64,000 bases of DNA from Aliagarivorans marinus DSM 23064 (GTDB lineage Bacteria > Pseudomonadota > Gammaproteobacteria > Enterobacterales > Celerinatantimonadaceae): assembly GCF_000429485.1 (NCBI RefSeq), contig NZ_AUBY01000008.1:310001-374000 (forward strand). Direction: 5' to 3'. Positions within the stretch are counted from its first letter, which is position 1; every line of letters begins with the position of its first letter. Made by a program: the position numbers and the translations under genes. Below, in pieces: positions 15,666 through 25,243 of this stretch. The notes beneath the pieces were generated by a model, which was not told the DNA's origin, ran no database searches, and saw only the letters and a program-made list of their open reading frames with translations.

Positions 15666-18134
15666 CTAGTCGCCGAGGCGGATAAACTCCAACTTGTCGG
15701 TGTTGAACTGGAACTCTTCGCTACCCACGCCTTTTAGGCGGATAACGTTGTCGCCAGCATGCAGCTGCAAGGTGGTACTCGCGACTTGAGGGTAGAAATG
15801 ATCCCAGTCTTGATAGGGGCTACTGATCTCAGTGGTGCCACTGACTACCATCTGGCCTTGCTCGTTGCTCGAAGACAGCTCCGCAACGATACCCACCGTA
15901 TGTTGAGTACCAATATGGTAAATCACTTGGTATTCGCCGGGCTCATCGAGGTCAATCACGAAGTCCAGATAGTCACCGGTAGTAAACCAGTTAACCGCCG
16001 TAACGCCGTTTACTTGGTACACATTTACGCGGGCACCATGGGCACTGAAGTAATCTTCAGCTTCCAGCACAAAGTCACCGGATACCGGTACACCTTGGTT
16101 AGGCAGCTCGCCGCCATTGCAGTCCTCGCCATCTGGGCACTCGATATTACAATCATCACCCTCTGGGCAATCGGTACCACCATCACCACCGCCGTTATCG
16201 ATATCGCCGTCCACCACTTGGGTGAAGTGCACCCGCGCACCGTTCCACTGCCAGCCCGCGCTGCCCGCACTCATCACTCGCACGGTATGTTTGCCGGGGT
16301 CAACCTGGAAAGCACCGTTTAGATTGGTGCGCTTGTTCACATCCCAGTTGCCCGACGCGGCAATGCTATCGCTAATCACCAGCTCTCCGTCGATGTAGAT
16401 GGCAACCCCAATCCCTGATTCGATAGGAGTACCCGCCGAGAGGCCCACTAGGTAGGTGCCACCGGTACCAAAGTCCACATCATAGAAGTCGCCATAATCG
16501 CCCACGGTATTGTGAGTGATCACGCCATTGCCACGGCCCCAACCATAGACATTATCACCTTCTACCGCCTCTCCCACTTTGCCAGTCGCGCCATAGTTGA
16601 CTAACTCCAGATCAAAGCGCTGACCGATCTGCAGAACATCGGCCACCACCGAGATGGTCTTGTCAGGCTGCTGCTCATGGTAGCCGCTGAACGTTACGCT
16701 ACCGGCACCATTCACGGTCACCACGCCGGAGCGATTCACCTCGGCGATACTCGGGTCGCTCGAGGACCAGTTGATCTGCTTATCGGTGACGTTCGCAGGG
16801 GTAAACACCGGCGCGAGCACATAGCCCTCATCGCTATGGATTTGGATCTCGCTTTGCTTAGCGGCTAAATCGACCAGTGGAATTTCCTGAACACTGCCAT
16901 TGTATGGGTTGCCCCATTTATCGCGATAGGCCTCGCTGCCGCCATAGATGGCTGCAACCCGGTTTTCGCCAACCTTGCCATTGAGGCCATCACCGGTTTT
17001 GATTGGTGGATCCATAAAGTAGCGGCCACGCCAGTTTTGCTCGGTGGCTGGGTTGGTCCACACTCGCACATACTCAATCTCATGGCTGAAATCGAGCTCG
17101 TTGTCGCTGGGCATCCCAAACCAGTCGGGCATCACCTCAGTGTCGAGCAGCAAGTACAGAGGCGTGTGGAAGTAACGGTTCTCCATGGAGCGGATAGGCT
17201 GGCCGTCGAAGTACCAGATAATTTGGTCCGGCCCCCAGTACAGACCATACACATGGAACTCGTCGGCAAAGTCGATATCCGCTAGCCAGTGCCCACCGTT
17301 TTGCATGGCGGGGTACTCTTCGCCCTGCTCGTTGGTGTAGGTCATCTCCTCATCTTGGTAGGTGAACACCCAGGTATTCATGTTGTAGTACGGCGCCCAG
17401 TCTGCGCGGCGGCCAGACTGCTCATAGACATCGATTTCCAACTTGTTTTTGGCATGACCCGGCCGGTCGAACTGCGCCAGATACTCTTTGTCTTCAAGGG
17501 TCTCGGCGTACAGCCAAAAGCCACTGGAGCCAATCCCCACCTTCGATTTCACTTCGAAGTAGCCGTAGCGCATCGGATTCACGTTTTGCACGCTGGCCGA
17601 GGTCCACCCGTAGTACCACTCATTCCAAAAGCCATGGGGCGTATAAGACTCATCATTGGCAATCTTAAGCTGCAGCTTGCCGCCTTCCTGAGCCACATTC
17701 TTAGGGGCGAACACAGCAGGTGCCCGCCCACCCCAGATGTGGTTATTAGGCAGCCATTTTCCATCTTCTCTGCCCATCAGGTTGTACTCATCGAGCTCGG
17801 GGCTGTCGAACTCGTCGCTGAGCGCCTCCACCAGTGTCCAATTGCCAATGTTGTCGAGATCGGAAAGCGGCAACCCTTCGTGCTCGGGCTTGGTGCGTTG
17901 AATCGCGTTAGCAGGATCCCACACCGAGTTCCCCTCTCCGGGGACCTGTTCGGGATCGGGATAAGGCTCGCTAACCGCCTGGCCATCGATGTCGTAGTAG
18001 TCATCGGGATAGTGGTGATAGGAACCTTCCCAGGGAGGATAAATCGCTTGTGCCTGCTGGCAAACCAGCAAGAGGCTTATCGAGCCAATACTACTCAGTG
18101 CTCCAAACGGCTTGCGCTTGTTGAGGTTTAACAC
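15666..18134 (-). CDS. Secreted modular GH16 beta-agarase-like enzyme with Ig-like and two CBM6-type modules
   Basis: An 822-residue secreted polysaccharidase. GTG 18134 is chosen because AAGGAG stands six bases upstream; longer in-frame ATGs put that site inside the gene. The signal peptide ends near residue 30 (VCQQAQA). The GH16 domain spans about 95-362 with WTLVEALSDEFD, NNHIWGGRAPAVF and the catalytic LEIDVYE (E233 nucleophile, D235, E238 acid/base); the extra-residue form of this motif is common in agarases. A bacterial Ig-like domain follows (about 425-502), then a CBM6-like module (505-640), a Gly/Asp/Cys linker with paired CPEGDDC-type units (641-682) and a CBM6 (685-820, EAEDYFS start). 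Agarose is the best guess; porphyran or another beta-galactan/glucan is possible. Confidence 0.87.
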   Translation of the reverse strand: MLNLNKRKPFGALSSIGSISLLLVCQQAQAIYPPWEGSYHHYPDDYYDIDGQAVSEPYPDPEQVPGEGNSVWDPANAIQRTKPEHEGLPLSDLDNIGNWTLVEALSDEFDSPELDEYNLMGREDGKWLPNNHIWGGRAPAVFAPKNVAQEGGKLQLKIANDESYTPHGFWNEWYYGWTSASVQNVNPMRYGYFEVKSKVGIGSSGFWLYAETLEDKEYLAQFDRPGHAKNKLEIDVYEQSGRRADWAPYYNMNTWVFTYQDEEMTYTNEQGEEYPAMQNGGHWLADIDFADEFHVYGLYWGPDQIIWYFDGQPIRSMENRYFHTPLYLLLDTEVMPDWFGMPSDNELDFSHEIEYVRVWTNPATEQNWRGRYFMDPPIKTGDGLNGKVGENRVAAIYGGSEAYRDKWGNPYNGSVQEIPLVDLAAKQSEIQIHSDEGYVLAPVFTPANVTDKQINWSSSDPSIAEVNRSGVVTVNGAGSVTFSGYHEQQPDKTISVVADVLQIGQRFDLELVNYGATGKVGEAVEGDNVYGWGRGNGVITHNTVGDYGDFYDVDFGTGGTYLVGLSAGTPIESGIGVAIYIDGELVISDSIAASGNWDVNKRTNLNGAFQVDPGKHTVRVMSAGSAGWQWNGARVHFTQVVDGDIDNGGGDGGTDCPEGDDCNIECPDGEDCNGGELPNQGVPVSGDFVLEAEDYFSAHGARVNVYQVNGVTAVNWFTTGDYLDFVIDLDEPGEYQVIYHIGTQHTVGIVAELSSSNEQGQMVVSGTTEISSPYQDWDHFYPQVASTTLQLHAGDNVIRLKGVGSEEFQFNTDKLEFIRLGD

Positions 18135-18614
18135 GTGTTTCTCCTTAAACATGGTTATTCGGCTCAACTGAATGAGGGACACCAAGCCAAGTCATCTTCC
18201 GGCAACATAGACAACCAAACCAACCCAAACATTAACCAATGAGCCATTTTGGTTAACTTTTGATCACAAGCTAGTTTTGAATAACAACATTATCAATACT
18301 ATTTTGACTCAATTGTTAATAAATGTTGCACGGTGCACATTTCTGAAGAAACACCTAAACCATTGCTTTAGTTGGCATAGTCAAGCTAAAACGGCCGCTA
18401 TATCGATGAAAAATGTGTACTTTTTTAGGATTAAGGTTGGTAAACCACTTTGCTAACTTCGATGATAAAAACGCAAAGTCGTCACGCGGAAGAAAGGCGT
18501 AACAAGAAAAGGCAGAACAAGGAAAGTCACAACCAAGGAAGGCCTGCACGGCGAGCCAGTTACAACTGGTCTCCGCGCAGAGAACCTCGCCTAGATGCTA
18601 ATAAAAGAGGGACA
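18135..18614. other. AT-rich non-coding region upstream of GH16
   Basis: About 480 bases between the GH16 start and the HAD gene. The first 250 are AT-rich (TTTGGTTAACTTTTGATCACAAG and similar) and presumably hold the GH16 promoter. I find no clear operator or hairpin and no convincing gene; the small open frame at 18355-18549 has no ribosome binding site or family features. Confidence 0.4.
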
Positions 18615-19223
18615 CTACTGTTGCTGAAGCTGCTCACGCAGAAAAGACAGGGTCGAGCTGTTATCGGTATGCTGGTGCGCGATCATCCCCATCGCCTGAG
18701 CCGTTTTAACGTTGGCTGCGGAATCATCAATAAGCAGCGCCCGTTGCGGCTCGCTGCAGGCAATCGATAGCGCAACCTCAAAAAAGCGCGGAGCGGGCTT
18801 GGTGATGCCAATGGTCGACGAGTTCACCACATGTTGCAAGTCGTTGAGTAGCTCCGCCGCGCGCAGATCCTCACTAAGTTGAGTGGTGGCGTTGGTGACC
18901 AAAACTCGCTGGGCATTAGGGGCAATAGCCTTGATACCCTCCAGCAGGTTATGGTTAATCTCGAAGCTGGCTTGTTTCCAGGCCGCGATTAGGCGCTCGG
19001 CCACCTCGCAGTCGTAACGTTCGGTAAGCACCTGCTGAACGGCTTGCTGCCACTCGCGGTGACTCAGCCTGCCGGTCACCGCTTGAGCGACGAGCTCGGC
19101 CTCAAATGCGACGTCAAACAAGCAGCCTTGTGCTAACCCCAGTTGTTGTTCTGCCTCGGCGATTTCGGTGCCGCTCCAATAGCGCAGTACGCCGTCAAAA
19201 TCGATGAAGATGGTATCTATCAC
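18615..19223 (-). CDS. HAD family hydrolase
   Basis: A 202-residue haloacid dehalogenase-superfamily phosphatase. Motif I is FIDFDGVLRYWSG (nucleophile D8, acid D10), motif II VLVTNATTQ, motif III around TKPAPRFFEVAL (Lys in ITKPAP), and motif IV LLIDDSAANVKTAQ with the metal-binding aspartates. A helical cap of subclass I lies between motifs I and II. The physiological phosphate ester is not predictable. It is 68 bases downstream of a methyltransferase gene on the same strand. Confidence 0.87.
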   Translation of the reverse strand: MIDTIFIDFDGVLRYWSGTEIAEAEQQLGLAQGCLFDVAFEAELVAQAVTGRLSHREWQQAVQQVLTERYDCEVAERLIAAWKQASFEINHNLLEGIKAIAPNAQRVLVTNATTQLSEDLRAAELLNDLQHVVNSSTIGITKPAPRFFEVALSIACSEPQRALLIDDSAANVKTAQAMGMIAHQHTDNSSTLSFLREQLQQQ

Positions 19224-19291
19224 GGTTGTTTCCTTAACATTGCTGCCAAAGTTCTACAGCAATACAGAGTCATTTCTATTAAATCAGAGGG

Positions 19292-19897
19292 TTAGTTCTG
19301 CGGCTTCTGCACAATCAAGTAGCTATGTAGCTCAGGGTGTTGGTCAAACTCCAGATGACGGCATTCGCAGCCTAGCTCAATCAGTAGACTTACAAACCCG
19401 TTCACCCCAAGTGTGGAGTAACAGACCTGCGGCCCCATAAAGTCGTCGCAGTGCTCGCTCGGTGCATCGGTGCCGCCGAAAGAGAAGATCAGCACCCCGC
19501 CGGGCAACAGGCCCTTCACCAGCTTGCTGATCACCGGCCGTTGCTGGTCCAGTGGGATATGCCAGATGCTGTCCCACGCCGTAATCAACGAGTACTGCTG
19601 GGGCAGTGTCCATTGGCAGATATCTTGGTGATGGAAGCAAACATCGGGGTGGCGCTGCTTGGCCAGTGCCAGCATCTTGTCGGAGACATCAACACCTTCA
19701 GGGGAGAAACCGGCGCTAGCCAGCAAGTCGATAAAGCGGCCGGTGCAGCCGCAGCCCACATCGAGTGCCGCTGCGGGGGTATCGACAAAGGCGATGGCGC
19801 GCTTGTGGGCTGCGATGCCGTTGTCGCGGTTAAACTCCTCGCGCATCCATAGCTCGGTGATCTGATTGTAGGCCTGGCCAATCTCAGCGGGCTTCAT
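19292..19897 (-). CDS. Class I SAM-dependent methyltransferase
   Basis: A 201-residue methyltransferase. The SAM-binding motif I is ALDVGCGCTGRF (about residues 40-51), an acidic ribose contact is in PEGVDVSDKML, motif IV is SLITAWDSIWHIPL, and the post-motif is LLPGGVLIFSFGG. The size is the minimum for a Rossmann methyltransferase with a short N-terminal helix. The acceptor is unknown. It is followed by the HAD gene and could be co-transcribed with it. Confidence 0.86.
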   Translation of the reverse strand: MKPAEIGQAYNQITELWMREEFNRDNGIAAHKRAIAFVDTPAAALDVGCGCTGRFIDLLASAGFSPEGVDVSDKMLALAKQRHPDVCFHHQDICQWTLPQQYSLITAWDSIWHIPLDQQRPVISKLVKGLLPGGVLIFSFGGTDAPSEHCDDFMGPQVCYSTLGVNGFVSLLIELGCECRHLEFDQHPELHSYLIVQKPQN

Positions 19898-20049
19898 AAA
19901 ACGTCCTTTCCTTAATCTAAGCGCCTTTTTATCACAGTTATTTGGCGGTATCGCGTGAATACCACTTTTCGTTAGGCCAATACTGCATTCCGTTTATGGT
20001 TAGGAGCCTAGTGCGTTACTTAATGTGTTGATGCATGGGCAGAAACAAA

Positions 20050-20075
20050 AAGGCCACGGCATAAACCGTGGCCTT
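20050..20075 (-). terminator. Rho-independent terminator of the 5'-nucleotidase-like gene
   Basis: AAGGCCACGG and CCGTGGCCTT form a perfect ten-base stem with the six-base loop CATAAA, preceded by an A-run on the plus strand that gives a T-tract on the minus strand. It lies 20 bases past the stop codon. Confidence 0.88.
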
Positions 20076-20095
20076 AGCTATTAACAGAGAACCGC

Positions 20096-22099
20096 TTAGT
20101 CGGTTACCGTATCAGTACGTACTGACAGGTTCTGAATGCGCTCATCGCTCGCCGCTTCCGTTTCAGCCACTGCAAAGGCCGACGCGCTATCTGGGTAAAG
20201 CGCCATCAGATACTCCGCCAAGGCGTCTTGCTCGCTACCGGCATCAGCAAAATCGCTCATGCCCGGGTCGTTTGCGCCCATGGAGGTCTCAAGTTCCACG
20301 AAGTTCTCCAGTGGGAAGGCCCAAGGGAAGCCGTCACCGCCGGTGCCGTCGTCTTGCTCGGAGGCCAGGAAGCCCAGGCTCACCATACGGAATACGCGAT
20401 TCGGGTCGCCCATCACAGCGCCGTCTTGTACCACCACGTCTTTGTTGCCGTCGGCATCGAGTACCACCACGTTTTGTACGCGGGTGCCGACCGTGGTCAC
20501 GGTGGTGCCATCGGCAACACGGGCATCGCCATCAGGGTCGAAGCTAAACTGCATACCGGCGACCTGCGGGAAGCGGCCGCCCTGCTCTGGGTAGCTCGAT
20601 ACGCCATGCTCAAGCAGCTCGTAAAGCTCTGCAGCAGTCACATCAAAGATCACCAAGGCGTTGTTAAAGCGCAGGGTACCTTCGATATCAAACTGCGAGA
20701 TATCGCCTTGGCCTTTACCAGTGGTGTCGTTGGCAGCATTTGGGAAGAACTGCAGATCGTCTTCGTTGGTTGAGCCCGGAGGATAGACAAAGTAGCCGAT
20801 ATCATCGCGGATACCACCGCCGTTTTTCAGCGAGATCTGCACGGTGTTGTCGTACTCTTGGGCATACCACAGGTTTGCGTCGGCAGTCAGGTTACCCATG
20901 TTAGTTTCCTGGGTGCGTACCTGCGAGCGGCGTCCATCCAAGTACACCGAGCTGTTGCCCAAGATATTGCCGTCGCGAGCGATCAGTACATCGTTTAACG
21001 CGTCGGTAATCTCGGTAACCGCAGCAATGGCGGTTCCGCCCACCGAGGTCAGCACCTCAGACGTTGCCGCAAACACGCCACTTACGTCCTCATCAACCGT
21101 GCTAGGCAGGATGCGACCTTCTTCATCGAAGCCAACAACCAAGCGGCCAACATATTTGTAATCGCCATCGACGTTCACCACCAACACCGGGTCGCCGCTA
21201 ACGCCGTTGTATTGCAGTGGGTAATCGCCTGCTGCTGTGTCGCCGGTCATCAGGGTATCGTTGGAATCGGCCAACAGGGTGTTTGAGCCACCCGCGACGA
21301 TGATATCAACGCCGTTTAGCAGCGGTGCCAGGCCTTGTTCAACCGAGAGCTGCTGCATGTGAGCCAGCAGGATGATTTTGTTCACATCCATACCCAGCAG
21401 TGCATCCACCGAGGTTTGGATGACTGCTGCTAAGGCCGCCAAATCGGTTGCATTATCTGGGGTGATGGTAATGTCGCCGGTACTGGTGATATTGGCCAGC
21501 GTTGGCGTGGTAGCCCCAACAATACCGAAGGTCTCACCGTTCACGTCGATGGTGGTGTACGCCGCCAGTTGGTTGGCCATGCTATCGGCCGGGTCGCCAT
21601 CGTTACCGATCAGCGCAGCGGTATTGGCATCGGTGGAGAAGTCCAGGTTGGCACTTAGATACGGGAACTGCGCACCCACATAGTTGCCATCGGCATTGAT
21701 AATGCTGACAAACTCTTCGGTGCCGCCGTCCAGGTCGTGGTTACCCACGGCGCTGGCTTGAACACCCATGGCGTTTAAGAAGGCGATATCGGCGCGACCG
21801 GCACCGGCTTCGCCAATAATGGCGGCCAGGCTGTCATCTGAAGACGCCGCGTAACGCGGGCCCGGGATATAGTTATCGCCAGAGCTTAAGGTGAGGGTGT
21901 TAGCGTACTCAGCGCGCAATGCCGCCAAAATGCCGGAGAAGGCTTCAACATTGTCCAGCGCACCGGTGGCGCCATCCATGTCAGCCATATGCAGCAGTTG
22001 CAGGGTGTAGGCCGCTTCGACTGCATCGTCATCATCGTTGCATCCCACTAAGGCAAAGCTCAGTGGTACGGCCCACACCAGGTGTTTCCAGTTACCCAT
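20096..22099 (-). CDS. 5'-nucleotidase/2',3'-cyclic phosphodiesterase-like metallophosphatase lipoprotein
   Basis: A 667-residue exported phosphatase of the UshA type. The signal ends in a lipobox (FALVGC) followed by NDDDD; aspartate at +2 after the Cys would be an inner-membrane retention signal if E. coli sorting rules apply, but here it is +2 Asn. The metallophosphoesterase domain has LLHMADMDG, SSGDNYIPGP and GNHDLDGG; the first motif is usually D-x-H, here D-M-D. The C-terminal nucleotidase domain (about 390-660) has KNGGGIRDDIG and RFNNALVIFDVTAAEL. It probably frees phosphate from nucleotides. A PhoB-type box lies about 100 bases upstream, so phosphate starvation control is likely. 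Confidence 0.85.
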   Translation of the reverse strand: MGNWKHLVWAVPLSFALVGCNDDDDAVEAAYTLQLLHMADMDGATGALDNVEAFSGILAALRAEYANTLTLSSGDNYIPGPRYAASSDDSLAAIIGEAGAGRADIAFLNAMGVQASAVGNHDLDGGTEEFVSIINADGNYVGAQFPYLSANLDFSTDANTAALIGNDGDPADSMANQLAAYTTIDVNGETFGIVGATTPTLANITSTGDITITPDNATDLAALAAVIQTSVDALLGMDVNKIILLAHMQQLSVEQGLAPLLNGVDIIVAGGSNTLLADSNDTLMTGDTAAGDYPLQYNGVSGDPVLVVNVDGDYKYVGRLVVGFDEEGRILPSTVDEDVSGVFAATSEVLTSVGGTAIAAVTEITDALNDVLIARDGNILGNSSVYLDGRRSQVRTQETNMGNLTADANLWYAQEYDNTVQISLKNGGGIRDDIGYFVYPPGSTNEDDLQFFPNAANDTTGKGQGDISQFDIEGTLRFNNALVIFDVTAAELYELLEHGVSSYPEQGGRFPQVAGMQFSFDPDGDARVADGTTVTTVGTRVQNVVVLDADGNKDVVVQDGAVMGDPNRVFRMVSLGFLASEQDDGTGGDGFPWAFPLENFVELETSMGANDPGMSDFADAGSEQDALAEYLMALYPDSASAFAVAETEAASDERIQNLSVRTDTVTD

Positions 22100-22199
22100 T
22101 GTTTAGTCCTTTAATTTGTAGATAGTACGACCCTGTACTGCTTTCTCAGAGCAGGTGTTCAAGCAACACCAAAACGTCAATAACGCTAAGTCACCGCTG

Positions 22200-22232
22200 T
22201 GAATTTAAGGTGACAAGTTAGTGACATTCCCG
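22200..22232 (-). promoter_or_regulatory. Candidate Pho box
   Basis: On the minus strand TGTCA occurs twice with an exact spacing of 11 (plus-strand TGACA at 22211-22215 and 22222-22226), and a degraded third copy (TGAAT) at 22200 keeps the same phase. Eleven-base direct repeats of TGTCA are the hallmark of PhoB binding sites. The site is about 100 bases upstream of the phosphatase gene. Confidence 0.6.
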
Positions 22233-22319
22233 AGTCAAATCTAATAAATATCTGAAAGGACTACCATAGTTATTTTTACAATTGGTAAACACGGCCAAGC
22301 GCGCGGCGCAACCTTTGCG

Positions 22320-22799
22320 TTACAGGTGATTTACAGACTCGTTAGCGCCCTGGATAAAACTGCCTAGGTGCAAGTTGTAGGCTTGCCGCTCGGCGCGAGT
22401 GACCAAGGTCGACAAATCAGCAGGATAGGTGCGCAGATTATCGAGCTGGCTGATCGGCACCCAACTGACTTGCTGAATAAACTCCTGGTCATTCAGACCG
22501 TCAAGGTTGGCAATGTGCGGCTCGCCACGATAATCGCGGATGTGATAGAAAAACTCGGCGTTATAGCGCCCGGCCGTGGTCTCTAAAAACTCCCGCACTG
22601 CCAGCAACTCGCCGACTTCCACTTCAAGCCCGGCTTCTTCTAAAAACTCACGGCGCAAGCAAGCCTTGGTGCTGGCATCCCCCTCCTCAAAACCACCACC
22701 GGGTGGCAGCCAGTACTCACCGGAGTGGTCTTTTACTTTTAGCAGCAAGATTTGCTGTTGCTGGAGCAGGATCCCTGCTGCACGAATTCGATGTTGCAC
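22320..22799 (-). CDS. Nudix hydrolase
   Basis: A 159-residue Nudix pyrophosphohydrolase. The Nudix box is complete: GGGFEEGD, then REFLEEAGLEVEVGE (G-x5-E-x7-R-E-U-x-E-E-x-G-U) at about residues 35-57. The N-terminus RAAGILLQQQQILLLKVKDH is the usual first strand pair. The box cleaves nucleoside diphosphates linked to another moiety; substrate preference cannot be read. The start has only weak ribosome-binding context (GGAAGTTACTGT). It is downstream of, and opposite to, the esterase lipoprotein gene promoter region. Confidence 0.88.
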   Translation of the reverse strand: MQHRIRAAGILLQQQQILLLKVKDHSGEYWLPPGGGFEEGDASTKACLRREFLEEAGLEVEVGELLAVREFLETTAGRYNAEFFYHIRDYRGEPHIANLDGLNDQEFIQQVSWVPISQLDNLRTYPADLSTLVTRAERQAYNLHLGSFIQGANESVNHL

Positions 22800-22990
22800 A
22801 GTAACTTCCTATTTGAGTAACGCTGAGCCCGAGTATATACAGACCAAGGAAAACACGCGCCCGCTCTTGTATTTGACAAAAAAGACATCAACGTGCCGCG
22901 CTTCTTATAAGCCTTTGACTTAAAACATTTTTGCCATTTATTTTACGTGGTAAACATTTAACCTGATTCAAGATAACAAGGAGTGTTCAA

Positions 22991-24199
22991 GTGATCAGGC
23001 AGGTATTACTCTACTTGCCAGCATTGTTCGTGCTGGCGGGCTGCGGTGGCGAAAATAGCCAGGAAATAGGCTCATCGAACCCTGACGTAACAGGCAGCTA
23101 TAGGGGCGAGGCTAACCGTACCTGGCAATCGATAGAAGAAGCCGGAGTTGAAGCTAAGATAGTTGAATTCAACGAGACCACCGAGAATGGTAACGAAATC
23201 CCCCATACACGACGTTACCTGCGCTATGTCCCAGACACACCAGCGGGCTCGCCGGGTTATCCATTGTTGTTTGTATTACATGGCGCCAATGTTAACCCTG
23301 AAATTTCTCGCACCTATGACTCGATGGGAAGCTTTGAGCGCCTTGCTGATCAGCATGGCTTTGTGGTGGTTTACGGTAATGGTGATCAACCAGTGAATGG
23401 CGCAAACCAAGATGCCTTTACCGCTCATTCATCGTGGTGGGCAATTCCCAGAGAAAACCGTGATTATTTAAAAGCTATTTGGCAGCAATTAGAGGCTGAG
23501 GGTATTCATATAGATAGCAGCAGACGCTACTTGGTTGGGCTGTCAAATGGTGCCGGTATCATCAATCAAATCAGTAGTTCTTACAGTGAGTTTGTCACAA
23601 CTCACTTCGCGGGTATTGGCCTAGTTGCAGGACCAGCACCTTGGTTCCTTGACGCTACCGCCAGACATTACAGTCAAACCGAAGGGATAGAGTACTCAAA
23701 TGCCTTGCTCGATGAGCCGTTGCTTTTAAGCTATTGCGAAGACAAGGTCGATACTGAGCTCTCGCCTATGCGAGAGGCCATCAAAAATCTCGATATCATC
23801 CACTTCTATTCCGAAAACGACGGCGCGTTTGGCGATACAACGACCTATCGCGAGCAAATGCAACGAGGCATCGCACTCAATAACTGCCTTCGCGGCGCTA
23901 AAGGGTATGACGACTCCATAAACGTTACCCAATATGAAGACCAAATAATTGAAGGCGGCAACTGTGAAGGTTTACCAGAGTACACCACCAGCACTTGTGA
24001 CAGCCGCATTCAGCAAGAGTGGTATCAAGAGCGGCCTGGCGTTGGTCGTCTTAGCGTGATCTCCTCAGACCGCTCAGGTCATGGCTGGCCATATCCTGAG
24101 CAATACCATGAGTCCGTCTACCTAGGCTGGCAGGGGCTGCGTAACCAAGATATCGATCTCGCTGAGAAAATCTGGGAGTTCTTTGCCCAAAGCGAGTAG
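22991..24199 (+). CDS. CE1/PHB depolymerase-like esterase lipoprotein
   Basis: A 402-residue predicted lipoprotein esterase. GTG 22991 follows AAGGAG with a seven-base spacer. The signal sequence ends in VLAGC. The alpha/beta hydrolase domain (about 60-400) has LLFVLHGANVNP (oxyanion strand), the nucleophile elbow GLSNGAG (Ser about 186), an acidic residue in SENDGAFGD and the catalytic His in SGHGWP. The layout matches LpqC/PHB depolymerase-like and carbohydrate esterase family 1 proteins such as feruloyl or acetyl xylan esterases. In this glycan-degrading context removal of ester decorations is plausible; the substrate is not proven. Confidence 0.78.
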   Translation: MIRQVLLYLPALFVLAGCGGENSQEIGSSNPDVTGSYRGEANRTWQSIEEAGVEAKIVEFNETTENGNEIPHTRRYLRYVPDTPAGSPGYPLLFVLHGANVNPEISRTYDSMGSFERLADQHGFVVVYGNGDQPVNGANQDAFTAHSSWWAIPRENRDYLKAIWQQLEAEGIHIDSSRRYLVGLSNGAGIINQISSSYSEFVTTHFAGIGLVAGPAPWFLDATARHYSQTEGIEYSNALLDEPLLLSYCEDKVDTELSPMREAIKNLDIIHFYSENDGAFGDTTTYREQMQRGIALNNCLRGAKGYDDSINVTQYEDQIIEGGNCEGLPEYTTSTCDSRIQQEWYQERPGVGRLSVISSDRSGHGWPYPEQYHESVYLGWQGLRNQDIDLAEKIWEFFAQSE

Positions 24200-24212
24200 T
24201 GAGCCCATTTAT

Positions 24213-24238
24213 ATGGCGCATTAGAAGTAGTGCGCCAT
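24213..24238. terminator. Hairpin between convergent esterase and LysR genes
   Basis: ATGGCGCA (24213-24220) and TGCGCCAT (24231-24238) make a perfect eight-base stem with a ten-base loop. It contains the LysR stop codon and lies 13 bases past the esterase stop, so it may end both transcripts. There is no clear T-tract. Confidence 0.5.
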
Positions 24239-25120
24239 CGCTAAATAACGCTGCCGGATATGCTCAATCAATCGTTTCAGCTTCTCCGGTAAATAACGGG
24301 TATAGGGGTAGATGGCATACACGCCCAATACCTTGGCCACGCCTTCTGGGAATAGCTCTACCAGTGCGCCGCTGCATAAGTCCTGATAGATCAGGCAGCG
24401 CGGCAGATAAGCAATGCCATGCCCACCCAGCGCCGCTTTGCGCAGCGCGGTGGCATTGTCTGAGCAGTAGTTACCGTTGATTCTCACCACGTAATTGCCT
24501 TCACTGCCAACAAACTCCCAATCTCGCGCCCCCGAGGTGTGGTAGGCATACTGCAAGCAGTTGTGCTCAGTTAAGGCGTGCGGCCGCTGAGGGTGACCGT
24601 GTTGGCGCAGGTAGGCCGGGCTGGCGCAGACTACCCAGCGCGAGTCGAGAATGTGCCGGGCGATCAGGCTGGAGTCTTCCAAGTGGCCGGTACGGATCAC
24701 CAAATCAAAGCCCTCCTCCACCAGATCGACAAAGCGATTGTTGAGCGACATATCGACGCTCAGCCCCGGATAGCGATTGCAGAACTCGGTGACCGCATCG
24801 GCCAGCAGCAACTCACCGGAAATAGTGGGCACCGACATCTTGATATGTCCGGTCAGGCTTTCTCCCATACCGGCGACCGCCTGCTGGGCCTCTTGGGTGG
24901 CGAGCTTCACATTATTGGCACTTTGTAGCAGCGTGCGCCCGGCTTCGGTCAGCGCCAGTTTGCGAGTGGTGCGATACAACAAGGTTGCGCCCGCCGCCTG
25001 CTCCAAGCGGCTAATACGCTTGCTAACCACTGAATTTGTAAGGCTATTTTCTTCAGCCGCCTTGGAAAAGCTGCCCAGCTCAATCACCTGAGAAAACAAC
25101 AAGAGATCATCTGCACGCAT
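24221..25120 (-). CDS. LysR family transcriptional regulator, divergent from lldD
   Basis: A 299-residue LysR regulator. ATG 25120 is the normal LysR start (RADDLLLFSQVIELGSFSKA); the open frame extends further upstream but into the lldD promoter region. The winged HTH is at residues 3-62 (NSVVSKRISRLEQAAGATLL), followed by the substrate-binding domain (about 90-290, GHIKMSVPTISGELL). It belongs to the CrgA/AaeR-like branch. It is divergent from lldD with a 123-base gap, the classical arrangement for a regulator of the adjacent operon. E. coli lldD is controlled by the GntR-type LldR, so control by a LysR protein would differ. Confidence 0.85.
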   Translation of the reverse strand: MRADDLLLFSQVIELGSFSKAAEENSLTNSVVSKRISRLEQAAGATLLYRTTRKLALTEAGRTLLQSANNVKLATQEAQQAVAGMGESLTGHIKMSVPTISGELLLADAVTEFCNRYPGLSVDMSLNNRFVDLVEEGFDLVIRTGHLEDSSLIARHILDSRWVVCASPAYLRQHGHPQRPHALTEHNCLQYAYHTSGARDWEFVGSEGNYVVRINGNYCSDNATALRKAALGGHGIAYLPRCLIYQDLCSGALVELFPEGVAKVLGVYAIYPYTRYLPEKLKRLIEHIRQRYLAMAHYF

Positions 25121-25243
25121 CGTTTTATGCCATTTATGGAAATAGTGTTGTTCATTATTTCTATAACTCAATATGCGCCAAAGATCTAAGTTACTTGTAC
25201 TTGCCCAGCACTTATAAAAGCTAAAAAGACAAAAGGACCGTCG

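Noticed and set aside
18355-18549. Small open frame upstream of the GH16 gene
   Set aside because: AT-rich promoter region, no ribosome binding site and no protein features.
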